Shown here piece by piece: positions 1 through 10,079 of a DNA stretch of 49,461 nt (the first letter of the stretch is position 1; each line of letters opens with the position of its first letter). Under the pieces are notes generated by a model. The model had not been told where the DNA came from and searched no databases. It saw nothing but the letters and a program-made list of their open reading frames with translations. A program made the translations under genes and the position numbers. The stretch spans positions 1 through 49,461 of the forward strand of contig SZWC01019111.1 of the NCBI GenBank assembly GCA_023375785.1. The letters are read 5' to 3'. This stretch comes from Penium margaritaceum (lineage: Eukaryota > Streptophyta > Zygnematophyceae > Desmidiales > Peniaceae).

Positions 1-62
<62 letters not shown>

Positions 63-120
63 ACACACACACATACACACACACACACACAAACACACAC
101 AAACACACACACACACACAT
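1..120. repeat. (AC)n microsatellite
   Basis: Almost pure AC dinucleotide repeat with a few T or AA interruptions near its right end. The matching place in the second X copy (about 5838-5852) holds only a short CACACA tract, and so does the third copy (about 20196-20206). The array therefore looks like a local expansion of a short CA tract that belongs to the X element. Confidence 0.97.
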
Positions 121-141
121 ATACATCTTCTATCCATCTAA

Positions 142-540
142 GGTCTCCTCATGACAGTTTCACATCATACTAAGTTTCCGGGTCTAGACCATGAGAAGAG
201 TCATGCACACGCGCACAAACCAGTGTAGTGCACATCATACACATGTCAGACGGCAAGAGGGTCTCCTCGTGACACTGGCGGTACCAGTGCCCGGGTCTCG
301 ACCACTACGAGCAATCTAACAGGTGGCTGTTTGCCGACCACAATAACATCATCAATCAACACACAGGGGGATCACAGGGGGTCTCCTCGTAACACGGGTG
401 CAACTCACCACGTGTCCGGATCCAGACCACTATGAGCAAACCAGCTGGCATGCACATGCCACACGTAGTATGGCCACACACCAAGACACTCGATCACATG
501 GTCTCCTCGTGACACTGGTACAACCGACCAAGTATCTAGG
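142..540. repeat. Hairpin units, X copy 1 (four units)
   Basis: Four spaced units begin with GGTCTCCTCRT and end with GGTCTCGACC-like boxes (starts near 142, 260, 380 and 500). Between the boxes lies an inverted repeat. At 260 it is CACTGG (273-278) with CCAGTG (284-289). At 380 it is ACACG-GGTG (392-400) with CACC-A-CGTGT (406-415), leaving one bulged A. At 500 it is GACACT-GGT (511-519) with ACC-A-AGTATC (527-536), one mismatch. The unit at 142 is decayed. The same units recur in copies 2 and 3 with different but still pairing bases. Confidence 0.7.
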
Positions 541-1108
541 TCTCGACCAACAGAGTGCTATCATACACCTGCAGCTATGCAGGCACGTGTCATGAGGCAC
601 ACAACGTCTGCTGTAATATGCTCATAGCAGAGCATGGATCCCTCGCCGTGCATCTCCCGTGACAGCGCGTCAGGTCGAGGTCCACACAACACTCCCCCTA
701 GGCAGATGAACCTAATGTCCTCGATGGAGATGTTGATGTCGAAGCTGAACAGATCCTGAGTGATAAATCATGTGGTCTCTCCATCACAGACAAACAGCTC
801 CCCCTGTGACATACGAGTCTCAAAGAAAAAACGGTGTCTCCGGCTACGACTCCTCACGTCGCCCCTGCATCACCAAGAGTGTACCGATCCTTGTGAGACT
901 GCCAAGTGTCCCAACTCACATTCTCTCCTCTCCCCGCTCTACCGTGATGCATCTGTGTACAATAGAGGAAAGGGAATGGACGAGCAACACGCAAACGTGG
1001 ATGAAGAGGTGGAGCTGGCCTCCGAAGCGGGGTAGAGCACCCTGAAGCAAAGGGGTGTACCGCCACAGAGGAGGTGCAGTCGGCATGAACACCACACATG
1101 GACGAAGA

Positions 1109-1435
1109 TTACGATGAAGTAGCTAAAACGGGTGAACGGTTGTGCGTGATGGATGCAGGAGTAGATGGAGGAGCGATGATAGGGTTGTCGGGAACGAGGA
1201 TAGCGGGGACTAAAGGCATGCTCATCTCTCCGATGGTAGTGTCTCCATCTAGCATCACACTCGGGGCTGGTACAAGATCCTCCCCCATGATGAGTGTGGG
1301 AGGGCCTGATGGTGGATAGCTCATGTTGTCAGGAGTGTTGCCTCCATACGCTGATAGTCGCTCTTGTGCTCCCATCACCTCTTGCTGCAACATCTCTACA
1401 TGCTCTTGTAAGTCAGCGTAATCTGCCTCTGACAT
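1109..1435 (-). pseudogene. X element second reading frame, coiled-coil segment (copy 1)
   Basis: A 108-residue minus-strand frame starts with MSEADYADLQEHVEMLQQEV, a heptad-like Leu/Val pattern that suggests a short coiled coil, followed by a Pro/Ser-rich tail. It is homologous to the frame at 6531-7166 of X copy 2, where the same motif reads SEADYTDLQERVVMLQQEV. Conservation of the protein pattern between two diverged copies suggests real coding origin. I do not recognise the family. It lies downstream of the Gag-like frame on the sense strand and is shorter than its copy 2 counterpart. The intervening region 1436-2265 is homologous to the end of the copy 2 Gag-like frame but is frameshifted. 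Confidence 0.5.
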
Positions 1436-2265
1436 GTGGAGGTGGCCAATGTCTGCCTCGCGTAGGATGAACTCTACCTCTTTGGATGCTACACATGCAG
1501 ACTACATAAATCGTGAGTACAACTCTATCTATGTCTCTACTATAACAAGACATGGGGCTGGTGTTAATGCATCCACCTGGGAGTCAACCAAACTTGTTAT
1601 GTGTTGAGACGCTTGGACATCGGACGCAGCTGCAAGTGTCGCATCCCCACCACAGGTCATGTCTGTCGTACGAGGAGGGATAAGCGGTCTCGTGCCGAGA
1701 GAGAAGGAGAAGGAGTCATCGGAGTCCGAGGAGCATGTGGAGATGTCTTCCGTACAGGTAGTACCACTCTCAGTGTCAATGTGATCAGCAACGGCTGAAC
1801 ACGCGAGGGCAGAACTCAGATCCTCCTAATGAGGTAACTCCATCCATGTGGTCGGATATGCTCCACTATTCTCGACTGCAGGCGTAGTGGACACAGCTGT
1901 GTAGGACTCCGGCTTGACAATGCCCGTCAAGGCGACTAGCAAGCGTAGCTGGCGCTAACATACCATCTCGCCGGGAAGACTGAACGTTGTCACCTGCTTG
2001 ATAAAAGAGTAAAGACCACCATCTGACTCCTTCATGTGTGTTGCTGCTCCGCCGTGTATACGGGAACCCATAGACTCTAGAAACATGGGCGATGCCTGAC
2101 GCTGAAGTTGGGAACATGGTCCTCAGGTAGCACGAAGGACAAGGTGAAGCTTGTTGTGTCTGCTGTGGCACATGTCCTAATGACATCTCTCAGAACTGCT
2201 GCTCTTAAGAATGCATCAACCTTTAAAAGACCTGCCGACGGACTATGCTCATGTACTGCGATCGC

Positions 2266-2745
2266 TGCCGGGCTGGTGTGAGCCTAGTGCACGAATTCCC
2301 CAAGACGTCCGTAAGGGGCATCGTGATCCGCACGGGTCTCCTGTGCCACCGCCGGGCAGCTATCGGTCAGAGTTGCGTGTGGCATAGCCCAGGCACGCGG
2401 GACCTGCACTCCTCTTAATGCAACCTACTGCTGCAGAACACCCAGCTCCTGCCCCAGCGTGGATGTCAACCTCGGTGACATGCATGTCTCATCCACTACA
2501 ACCTTTGCCGGACTAGTGTGAGCCTGCTCCACACACTCCCCAAAAATTCTGGTGGACGCATCCCGATCCGTACAGGACTCCTATGACACCGCCAGGCCGC
2601 CACCGGTCAGAGCCGCGATTGGCACTACCCAGGGACGCCGAGCTTGCGCTCCTCTTGATGTAACCTGCTACTGCAGAACGTCCGGCTCCTACCCCAGCGT
2701 GGCTGTCGACCTCGGTGACACACAAGTCTGCACCATGAACACCAT
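2266..2745 (-). repeat. 240-bp tandem repeat inside the X Gag-like frame
   Basis: Two adjacent copies (2266-2505 and 2506-2745) start with TGCCGG and end near a GACCTCGGTGACA-like sequence. The period of 240 bases is 80 codons, so the repeat keeps frame. A third partial copy follows toward the zinc-knuckle side. The matching area in copy 2 (about 7880-8300) shows the same repetition, with a first unit shortened by a deletion. Confidence 0.7.
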
Positions 2746-3537
2746 GTTGGGATCAGACTCCACATCATGTGCTATCACCGTATCATCTAAATCTGCCTGA
2801 GCTGACGCTCGAGCACCACGGCACGTTGCGAGTGCGGATCCTGTCACTATGGTCATAGCAGGAAATGTGCAGTAACCACACTCCCCCTCGACAGGTATAG
2901 CAACGGAAGCCGAGGAGGTGGAGGATGTATCAAGGCTGGCGCGAACACGGCGTGTAGAGCACTGACGCCGACGCCACGTGCACACACGACTGGAACGACT
3001 ACATGAAGACATGTCATCTCGAGGTGGTGTCCTGGTAGCAGGAGAGTGGAGGATCGAGAGGATGGTGGCAGCCTGGAACTGGCTGGTAGGTGGAGCTGAA
3101 GTGACACAATTGGATGAGGACGAAGGAGAGGATGATGGAGATGCAATCAAGGATTCCATCGACAAACTAGTAGCTGAAGCACGGACGAGGTCACAAAGCC
3201 GCTGCACCATCCGTCTGAGGCCGTGGATCTCGGTGAATATAGTCGCCAGAGGTCTAGCGATGGGATCTACCAACATCGGCAGAACTGCAGGCTGTGGGAG
3301 ACGCATGCTTAGACGAGACTGAAGCCAAGGTGAATGCCAACTGAGAGGGCGCGTCCAGCAGCGATGCCAACCATGACGTCCATCACCATAGTTAAAGAAG
3401 ACGAACGCGCATGGCGCTTGCTCAAATTTCTGCCCACTCATCTCGTGCGCTGGACGGATGGATAGGTACCGAGGGTACCTACTCCCGGTGGTAAACACCA
3501 AGTCGCGGGAGAGGATGAGACCAGTGCGTACTGTCAC
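2689..3537 (-). pseudogene. X element Gag-like protein with decayed zinc knuckle (copy 1)
   Basis: A 282-residue open stretch on the minus strand. Near residues 47-60 it reads FFNYGDGRHGWHRC (3358-3399). Copy 2 has CYYCGDGRHGSHRC at the same place, a CX2CX4HX4C zinc knuckle, so two cysteines have been lost here. Downstream is a conserved helix-like segment (RPLATIFTEIHGLRRMVQRL), a Ser-rich linker and the start of an 80-residue repeated unit. The frame stops at a TAG (2689-2691) where copy 2 has Gln, and a second TAG stands eight codons further on, again opposite Gln. I infer a Gag-type RNA-binding capsid protein from the zinc knuckle and its position after the leader. Confidence 0.6.
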
Positions 3538-3554
3538 TCCCGGAGGTCACAGCG

Positions 3555-3914
3555 TCAGGGCCAGCAAATGTGACCAGAGAGGACGAGCTGCACTACCACA
3601 GTACGCCTGGAGAATGGAGTCTCACTAGCTGCGGCTACTAATGTTGTTGCCACTAATGGAGCGAAAGCTACTCCAAGAACAAAAGGGGTGGCGGCTACAG
3701 GTATGGCTGCTGCTCCAAGCGGTAGACGACCCAATCCTTGGAAATGCACAGACTCGAATCCACCGTCGATCCTACGGAGTGAACTGCGCGCACCAATCCA
3801 CGGGCCCCAGGGAGACGCCGGTCCATGACGCGTCTCAAAACGGAGATCGCCATCGACAACACAATCTGCTATTGGCTGGGAAGGCAAAACTGCAAGCGCT
3901 GTTGCAACCGCCAT
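3555..3914 (-). pseudogene. X element Gag-like protein, N-terminal part (copy 1)
   Basis: A 119-residue minus-strand frame that starts with ATG at 3914. It contains WIGARSSLRRIDGGFESVH and an Ala/Val-rich tail. The DNA is clearly homologous to about 9140-9500 in X copy 2, where the same protein pattern can be read with interruptions. It lies just upstream of the zinc-knuckle frame (2689-3537) but in another phase, so one frameshift separates them. This may be the true start of the Gag-like protein. The function is unknown. Confidence 0.45.
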
Positions 3915-4204
3915 TGCTACTGCTACGTAAACTATTGTTGCTGCAATGGTTGTTGCTACTACATGTGTCTGTGAGATTTCGGGCTATTCTATGGCTCATC
4001 ACAATTTATGTTTTTTTTCTTGCCCTCACCCCCGTTATTCTTCTTCTTTTTTTTCATCACCACTCGCTCTCAGGTGCAACCCCTCCGTAGACTTTATCAG
4101 CTCGTCCCTCCGATTCTCGATTGTCCCAAGTTGGGCATGTAAAAAAAATAGAGGATGGAGGGAGGGGTGTCTGGCTTGTCCGGTCCTCTTTCACGTGCAA
4201 TGCG

Positions 4205-4480
4205 CACTCGCTCACTCTCTGAGCGAGCAAGTGAGTGAGTGAGCGAGTGGCAGGAGGGGGGGAGGTCCGCCCCTTTCCGCCGTCGGCCCCTCCATCGGTC
4301 GACCAACGGGGCCGACGGGGCCGACGGGCTCTTCCGAGGGGCCCCTTGTAGGGGGCTCGACGGAGCCCTCCGAGGACCCCCTCGAGAGGGCAGGCTCGGC
4401 AGGCCAACAACCCCCTCCAAGGGGTCCCCTCTGTGGGGTCTCAAGGGGGCCCTTCCGAGGGGAACCCTCGGAGGAGGGCT
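4205..4480. repeat. GC-rich inverted-repeat zone in X leader (copy 1)
   Basis: CACTCGCTCACTC (4205-4217) and GAGTGAGCGAGTG (4237-4249) form a perfect 13-base inverted repeat. It is followed by about 220 bases rich in GGGG/CCCC runs such as GAGGGGCCCCTTG and CTCCGAGG. Copy 2 has the same zone at about 9780-10060. It lies between the CAG-rich leader and the Gag-like frame on the sense strand. Strong RNA structure is likely; the role is unknown. Confidence 0.6.
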
Positions 4481-4489
4481 CCAAGGCCC

Positions 4490-5065
4490 TTCTGCAGCAG
4501 CAGCTGTAGCGGCGGGTGCATGTGCTGCAGTTGCTGTTGCTGCTGCTGCTTTTGACGCTGCTACTACTACTACTTTGCGCAGCAGCTGTTGCCTGCTGCT
4601 TGATGTTGCCACCACTGCTATTGCTACCGCTTGTACTTCTGGTGCTGGTGCTGCTACTGCTACTCTGCGCAGCAACTACTACTGCTACTTGCTGCTATCA
4701 TCGCTGCTGCTTGTTGCTGCCGCCGCTTGGGCTTGCTGCTACTGTTGTCAGTTGCTGCTATCGCCGCTTTTGCAGTGGTGGCTGCTGCTACTGCTTTGGG
4801 CTGCTATTCCCGCTTGATGCTGTTGCCATCGTTATAGCCACTGGTGCTCTTCCTGCTGTTGTTACGCGGCACAACTGCCACTGCTACTGCTGCTGTCGCA
4901 AGCGTAGCTGCTGCGAATGCTACCGCCCGCCACTGGTGTTGCTGCTACCACCGCTGTTGTTGTTGTGAGAGGTTGCTCTACTGCCACTGCTTCTGGTACG
5001 CGGCACCTCAACTATTGCTACTCTTGCATATGTTGCTGCTACTACCACAGCCGCTAATGCTATTT
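4490..5065 (-). repeat. CAG-triplet-rich leader of X copy 1
   Basis: Imperfect CTG/GCT triplets on the plus strand, i.e. CAG/AGC on the sense (minus) strand of the X element, running from the LTR2 side toward the Gag-like frame. All frames here give low-complexity Leu, Ala, Cys or Gln/Ser runs and none is a credible gene. The leader is joined directly to LTR2 because the segment with the primer-binding site has been deleted. Confidence 0.8.
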
Positions 5066-5080
5066 TGCGCTGTTCACAGT

Positions 5081-5745
5081 TGGAAATGTTTTAGGGCATG
5101 GAGGCCCATGCAAAAAGGAACATCAGCTCTGTGAGTGAGTGCAATGCAAAACAGCAAAAAAATGGCGAAGTCTGGAATGCATAAAATATTATAACAAGGA
5201 GAGTTTACAAATGAGCCCCAAGCGGGCTTATGTAGGGGTGCCGACAGCTACCCGCATCGGGCCCCGTTACCCCCGCTGAACCCAAATGAGTCTGCAGGGA
5301 GAACACACTGCATATACCACAAGAACAACAAACTCGGTCTCCTCGAGGCACCGGAATAGCTCTCCAAGTGCCTGGGTCTCGACCACCGGGAAAATACAAG
5401 GAGTGCTAGAAAAACTCGAAATCAGCGTCCAAACATCCAAAACGGCTTTCCGAACATCGGAAGTCCTACTACAACCATCGAGTCTCCTCGTCACACGGAT
5501 GCAATCCACCAGGTGTGCAAGTCTCAAACCACCGAGAAAACTCTCCTACCTCCCGACAAGCCCACAGGGCTGCCGGAACGCATCGATCATGTCTCGTCGG
5601 CGCTCTCAGAAGTGCTGGAGAGGTCTTGGTATAGTCCGGAGGCCCGTCGTGTCCGCACGCCGTCCTCTACCATATACCACCAACGTGGGTATATGGATAA
5701 TCCATTGGCGTCAGTCGTGACGGGTGGAAGCCACACAAACCAACA
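5081..5745 (-). repeat. X element LTR2, shared by copies 1 and 2
   Basis: A 665-base LTR read on the minus strand: it starts TGTTGGTTTGTG at 5745 and ends near 5081. It is preceded on the sense strand by a purine tract (CAGGGGGAG, just right of 5745). The boundaries are supported by LTR4, which stops exactly at the matching TG end (40834), and by LTR3 (20100). It serves as 5' LTR of copy 1 and 3' LTR of copy 2, so the copies are in tandem with a shared LTR. It contains two hairpin units (5336-5383 and 5481-5530) and a TATA-containing palindrome (5670-5696). Confidence 0.75.
5670..5696. promoter_or_regulatory. TATA-containing palindrome in X LTR
   Basis: CCATATACC (5670-5678) and GGTATATGG (5688-5696) form a perfect 9-base inverted repeat around a 9-base spacer. 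The same palindrome is intact in LTR3 (about 20029-20055). In LTR4 (about 40758-40790) it is altered on both arms yet still largely pairs. It may hold the core promoter of the LTR, with a TATA-like core on either strand; that role is inference. Confidence 0.5.
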
Positions 5746-5864
5746 CTCCCCCTGGCTGACATAGCCGTCCACGCCAGAACAAATGAATGAAGGCATGGAA
5801 CAACAACGTATGCCAAACCACAATGTACACCAGTCACCACACACACACACAATTGTTGCCCATC

Positions 5865-6283
5865 TAACGTCTCCTCACAACACTGGCACATCATACCAAG
5901 TGTCCGGGTCTAGACCATGAGAAGAGTCATGCTCACGCACACAAACCAGTGTAATGCACACCATGCACATGTCAGGCGACAAGAGGGTCTCTTCGTGACA
6001 CTAACGGTACCAATGCCCGGGTCTCGACCATTACGAGCAATCCAATAGGTATCTGTGTGCCAACCACAATAGCATCATCAATCAACACATAGGATCATAG
6101 GGGGTCTCCTTGTAACACGTGTGTACCTCACCACGTGTCCGGGTCTCGACCACTATGAGCAAACCAGCTGGCATGCACATGCCATACGCAGTATGGCCAC
6201 ACACCAAGACACACGATCCCATGGTCTCATGGTGACACTGGTGCAACCGACCAAGTGTCCGGGTCTCAACCAACAGAGTGCGG
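5865..6283. repeat. Hairpin units, X copy 2 (four internal units)
   Basis: Units start near 5867, 5983, 6102 and 6223. Pairing arms are ACACT (5880-5884) with AGTGT (5899-5903); ACACG (6115-6119) with CGTGT (6134-6138); and GACACT-GGT (6234-6242) with ACC-A-AGTGTC (6250-6259). The unit at 5983 is weakened. A single unpaired A before the 3' arm recurs. Two more units lie in LTR2: AGGCAC (5346-5351) with GTGCCT (5368-5373), and CACAC-GGAT (5492-5500) with ATCC (5504-5507) plus GTGTG (5513-5517). Confidence 0.7.
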
Positions 6284-6530
6284 CTGTAGTATGCTCATAG
6301 CATAGCATGGACCCCTCACCATGCATCTCCCATAACGTCGCGTCAGGTCGAGGTCCACACAACACTCCTCCTGGGCAGATGAACCTAGGATGGAGATGCT
6401 AATGCCGTAGCTGAACAGATCCTGGGCGATTGATCATGTAGTCTCTCCATCATATAGAGATAGCTCCCCATGTAATGTACAAGTCGGCTCCCTCCTTGAA
6501 AGATGAAGTGGTGTCTTCGGCTACGACTCC

Positions 6531-7166
6531 TCATGTCGCAACTGCATCACCTGGAGTGTACCAGTCCTTGCGTGACTGCCAAAGGTCCCAACTCACAATC
6601 TCTCCTCTCTCCGCTCTACCGCGATGCATCTGTGTACGCCAGAGGAATGGGTGAACAGCACACGAGCGTGGATGAAGTGGTGGAGCTGGCGTCCGATGCG
6701 GGATAGAGCGGCCTAAGGCACAAGGGTATACGGCCCAAAGAGGAGGGCTAGAGCGACAAACCGGATCACCACTCATGGACGAAGATAACCATGGAGCAGT
6801 TGAGTCGGGTGGATGAAGGTGCCTGGTGGCAGTAGCAGAAGGAGGAGCGATGACGGAGTCAAAAGGGACAACGATGGCGGAAACTGAAGGCACGCTTAGC
6901 TCTCCTATGGTAGTTTCTCCATCCAATTTCATACTCAGAGCAACTACAAGATCCTCCTTGAGTATGGGTGTGCAAGGTCCTGGCAGTGGAAAACTTGTGC
7001 CAATAGTTTTGATGCTCCCCTCCTCTAAGAATCGCCCACGCGCTGCCAGCACCTCCTGCTGCAGCATCACCACACGCTCTTGCAAGTCAGTGTAATCTGC
7101 CTCGGAACTGTGGAGGTGGCCCATGTCTGCCTCGCGAAGGATAAACTCTGCACATGCAGACAACAA
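6531..7166 (-). pseudogene. X element second reading frame, coiled-coil protein (copy 2)
   Basis: A 211-residue minus-strand frame. Residues about 21-45 (SEADYTDLQERVVMLQQEVL) show a heptad pattern; the rest is Pro/Ser/Thr-rich with a basic, Arg- and His-rich tail. It shares sequence with 1109-1435 of copy 1 over its N-terminal half, including the order of hydrophobic segments after the coiled coil. It sits downstream of the Gag-like frame in another phase, so it may be a separate frame or the end of the same protein after a frameshift. No known domain was recognised. The region 7167-7446 between the two frames shows no open frame of its own. Confidence 0.5.
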
Positions 7167-7446
7167 AACTCATGAGTACAGATCCATCTGCATCTCTGTT
7201 GTTGAAGACAATGGAACCGGTGCTGGTGCTCAGAAGCTGGAACATCCAACCCTGGGGGTCAACCAAACTCGCAATGTGCTAAGACGCTAGAACATCGGAT
7301 GCAGCTACAGGTGTCACATCCATACCACAGCTCGATTCTGTCATACAAGGTGGAATGAGCGGTCGCGTGCCGAGAGAGAAGGAGAAGGAGGAATCGTCAG
7401 AATCCTTGGAGCATGTGGAAACATCATCCGTGTAGGTACTGCCACT

Positions 7447-8961
7447 CTAAGCGTCGATGTGATCAGCAGGGTCACCAAGATAGGAACACGAGAGGGCAGA
7501 ACTCAGCTCCCGCTGACAAGGTGACTCCATCCGCGTGTACGGATCAGCTCCACTGTCCTCGACTACCGCCGTAGTGGACACAAGTGTGCAGGACTCCGGC
7601 TTGACAATGCCTGTCAAGGCAACCAACAAGCACAGCTGACACTCATGCACCGTCTCGCCGGGAACGCTGGTCGCTGCCACCTGCTCAATAATGGAGTGAG
7701 GACCACCATCTCGCTCGGTCATGTGTGTCACTGCTCTGTCGTGTGTATAGGAACCTGTAGACTTTGGGAACATGGGCGACTCCTCACGTTGGAGCTGGTC
7801 CTCAGGTAGCGCGGATGACATGGTGGAGCCTACTATGTCTGCTACAGCAAATGTCCTAGTGACATCTGTCAGAATCTTGATCCGCATGATACTCCTGTGC
7901 CACCACCGGGCCGCTACCGGTTGGAGTCGCGAGTGGCACCGCCCAGGCACGCAAGATAACACTCCTCTTGATGTAACCTGCTGCTGCAGAATTTCTGGCT
8001 CCTGTCCCAGCGTAGATGTTGCCCTCGATGACATGCACGTCTCAAGCACTGCAACCTCCACCGGACTGGTGTGATCCTGTTGCACACACTCCTCCAAAAG
8101 TCCGTTAGACGCATCCTGATCCATACGGGACTCTAGTGCCATCGCTAGGCCTCCACCGGTCGGAGCCGCGAATGGCACCGCCCTAGGACGCCGTGCCTGC
8201 GCTCCTCCTGATGTCACCTGCTGCTCCGGAAGATCTGGATCCAGCCCGGTCGTGGAAGTCGAACTCGATGACAGGCAAGTCTCAACCATGAACGCCATGT
8301 TGGGATCAAACTCCACGTCATGTGCTGTCACCATATCATGTGAGTCAGCCTGAGCCCACACTCGGGCTAGACGGCCTGGCGCGAGTGCGGATCCCGTCGG
8401 TACGGTCACAATAGGCAATATACAATGAGCCTACTCCCCCTCAAGAGGTACCGCTATGGAAGCCAAGGAGGTGGATGGTGTATCAAAACTGGCGCGAGGA
8501 CAGCGTGCGGAGCGCTGACGCCGATGCCACGAGGACACACGACTAGAATGACTGCATGAATACATGTCATCGTGAGGCGGCGTCATGGTCGCAGCAGAGT
8601 GGAGGATCAAAAGGATGGTGGCATCCTGGGACTGGCCGACAGGTGGAGCTGAAGGGACACCACCGGATAAGGAAGGAGAAGAGGATGAAGGAGATGAGAT
8701 CAACGAGGCCATCGACGAGCGAGTAGCAGAAGCACGCTTGGTGACGATGAGGTCACAAAGCCGTTGCACCATCTGCCTCAGGCCGTGGATCTCGGCGAAC
8801 ATGGTCGCCAAAGGTCGAGCTAGGGGATCTACCAACAGTGGCAGATCCGCATGTTGTGGAGGAAGCATGCTCGGACAAGGCTAAAGCCAAGGTGGATGCC
8901 AGCCGGGAGGGCGCTTCCAGCAGCGATGCGAACCATGACGTCCATCACCACAGTAGTAGCA
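7447..8961 (-). pseudogene. X element Gag-like protein with intact zinc knuckle (copy 2)
   Basis: One minus-strand phase runs from the zinc knuckle CYYCGDGRHGSHRC (8920-8961, CX2CX4HX4C) through two open stretches (8431-8868 and 7447-8418), broken by at least one stop upstream of 8868 and one at 8431-8433. After the knuckle come a helix-like segment (RPLATMFAEIHGLRQMVQRL), a Ser/Pro linker, and repeated units with VETCxSS, TSTxG and QQVTS motifs. The family is unknown beyond a Gag-like assignment. Zinc knuckles of this type bind element RNA in nucleocapsid proteins. Homologous frame in copy 1: 2689-3537. The unlisted stretch 8962-9640 matches the copy 1 N-terminal frame at 3555-3914 but carries stops. 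Confidence 0.6.
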
Positions 8962-9779
8962 GGCAAACGCGCAGGGGGCCTGCTCAGATGTCTACGCACT
9001 CAACTTGTGCGCCGGACAATGGATAGGTGCCGAGGGCACCTACTCCCGGTGGTAAACACCAAGCCGCGGGAGAGGATGAGACTAGTAGGTACTATCACTC
9101 CCGGAGGTCACGACGTTAGGGTTAGAAAACGTGAGCAGACGGGGCGAGCTGCACTACTACAGTATGCCCGGAGTATGGATTCTGACAAACTGCGGCTACT
9201 AATGCTGTTGTCGCTAATGGAGCGAAGACTGCTCCAACAACAGGAGTGGCGGGGACAAGTGTGGCTGCTGCTCTAAGCGGTAGACGACCCAGCCCTTGGA
9301 GATGAACAGACTCGAATCTACCATCGATTCTACGGAGTGAACTGCGTGCACCGATTCACGGGCCCCAGGGAGACGCTAGTCCACGATGCATCCCGAAAAA
9401 GAAATTGCCGTCGATGACAATCAGCTGCCGTCAGGGATGGAGGAACTCCAAACATAGCTGCAACTGCCCCTCACCCGCAACTGTCATTGCTGCTACAAAA
9501 GCAACTATTATTGCGACGGCAGTAGTTGTACGATTTTGTTCTCCTCGGTGTCCCTTTTTTTTTTTTGCTCTCCCCTCTTCTCGCCCTCAATCCCCCTTTT
9601 TTGGTTTTTTTTTCTCATTTTTGTTGTTCTCTTTTCCACTCGCTTACAGGTGCAACCCCTTCATTTTTATTCTATTGTCCCCCCTTTTCTTGATTGCCCC
9701 TAATCTGGGACAATGGAGGAAATAGGGGATGGAGGGGGGGGGTGTCCGGCCTGTCCGGTCCTCCCTCCCGTGCAATGCT

Positions 9780-10070
9780 CGATCGTTCGCTCGCTGAGTG
9801 AGCGAGTGAGCGAGTGAGCAAGTGGCAGGGGTGGTCCGCCCCTCTCCACCGTCGGCCCCTCGGTCGGTCAGCCGACGGGGCGGACGGGGCCGACGAGCCC
9901 CTCCGAGGGGCACTTCAGAGGGGGCTCCACAAAGCCCTCCGAGGGCCCCCTTGAGAGGGGAGGCTCGGCGAGCCAACACCCTCCTCCGAGGGGTCCCCTC
10001 TTAGGGGGCTCCTTAGAGGTGGGAGGGGGGGGGGGGGGGGGGGCGGAGGAGGGCTACGAGGCCCTCCTCG
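9780..10070. repeat. GC-rich inverted-repeat zone in X leader (copy 2)
   Basis: Begins with GAGTGAGCGAGTGAG-type repeats (about 9790-9820) and continues with GGGG/CCCC-rich short inverted repeats and a run of about 20 G near 10024-10044. It matches 4205-4480 of copy 1 in position and sequence type. Confidence 0.6.
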
Positions 10071-10079
10071 CTTCGTCAG

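Larger units (their letters stand above)
1..5080 (-). mobile_element. X element copy 1, internal region, left-truncated
   Basis: This stretch aligns by eye over most of its length with 5840-10774, so it is a second copy of the same minus-strand element. Reading on the minus strand from 5080 downward it holds a CAG-rich leader, a GC-rich zone, a Gag-like frame with a decayed zinc knuckle (3358-3399), a coiled-coil frame (1109-1435) and hairpin units (142-540). Its own 3' LTR would lie left of the window. The primer-binding site seen in copy 2 is missing: the sequence passes from the leader at about 5075 straight into LTR2. No protease, integrase or reverse transcriptase motif was found, so X looks like a large pol-less retrotransposon. 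Confidence 0.75.

Noticed and set aside
142..560. CRISPR-like array of spaced repeats
   Set aside because: Repeats are about 50 bases, diverged, irregularly spaced and shared between X copies, within a eukaryotic retroelement.
1..691. X LTR taken as about 1.28 kb ending at 6364, 691 and 20720
   Set aside because: LTR4 ends exactly at the border matching 5745, and the purine tract there is better, so the 665-base LTR is preferred. The alternative is kept as a finding.
4097..5134. Long Leu-, Ala- and Cys-rich frames on both strands
   Set aside because: Products of CTG/CAG triplets and GC-rich repeats in the X leader. The same holds at 10019-10605, 11610-12663, 25041-26345, 32670-33450 and 48165-48855.
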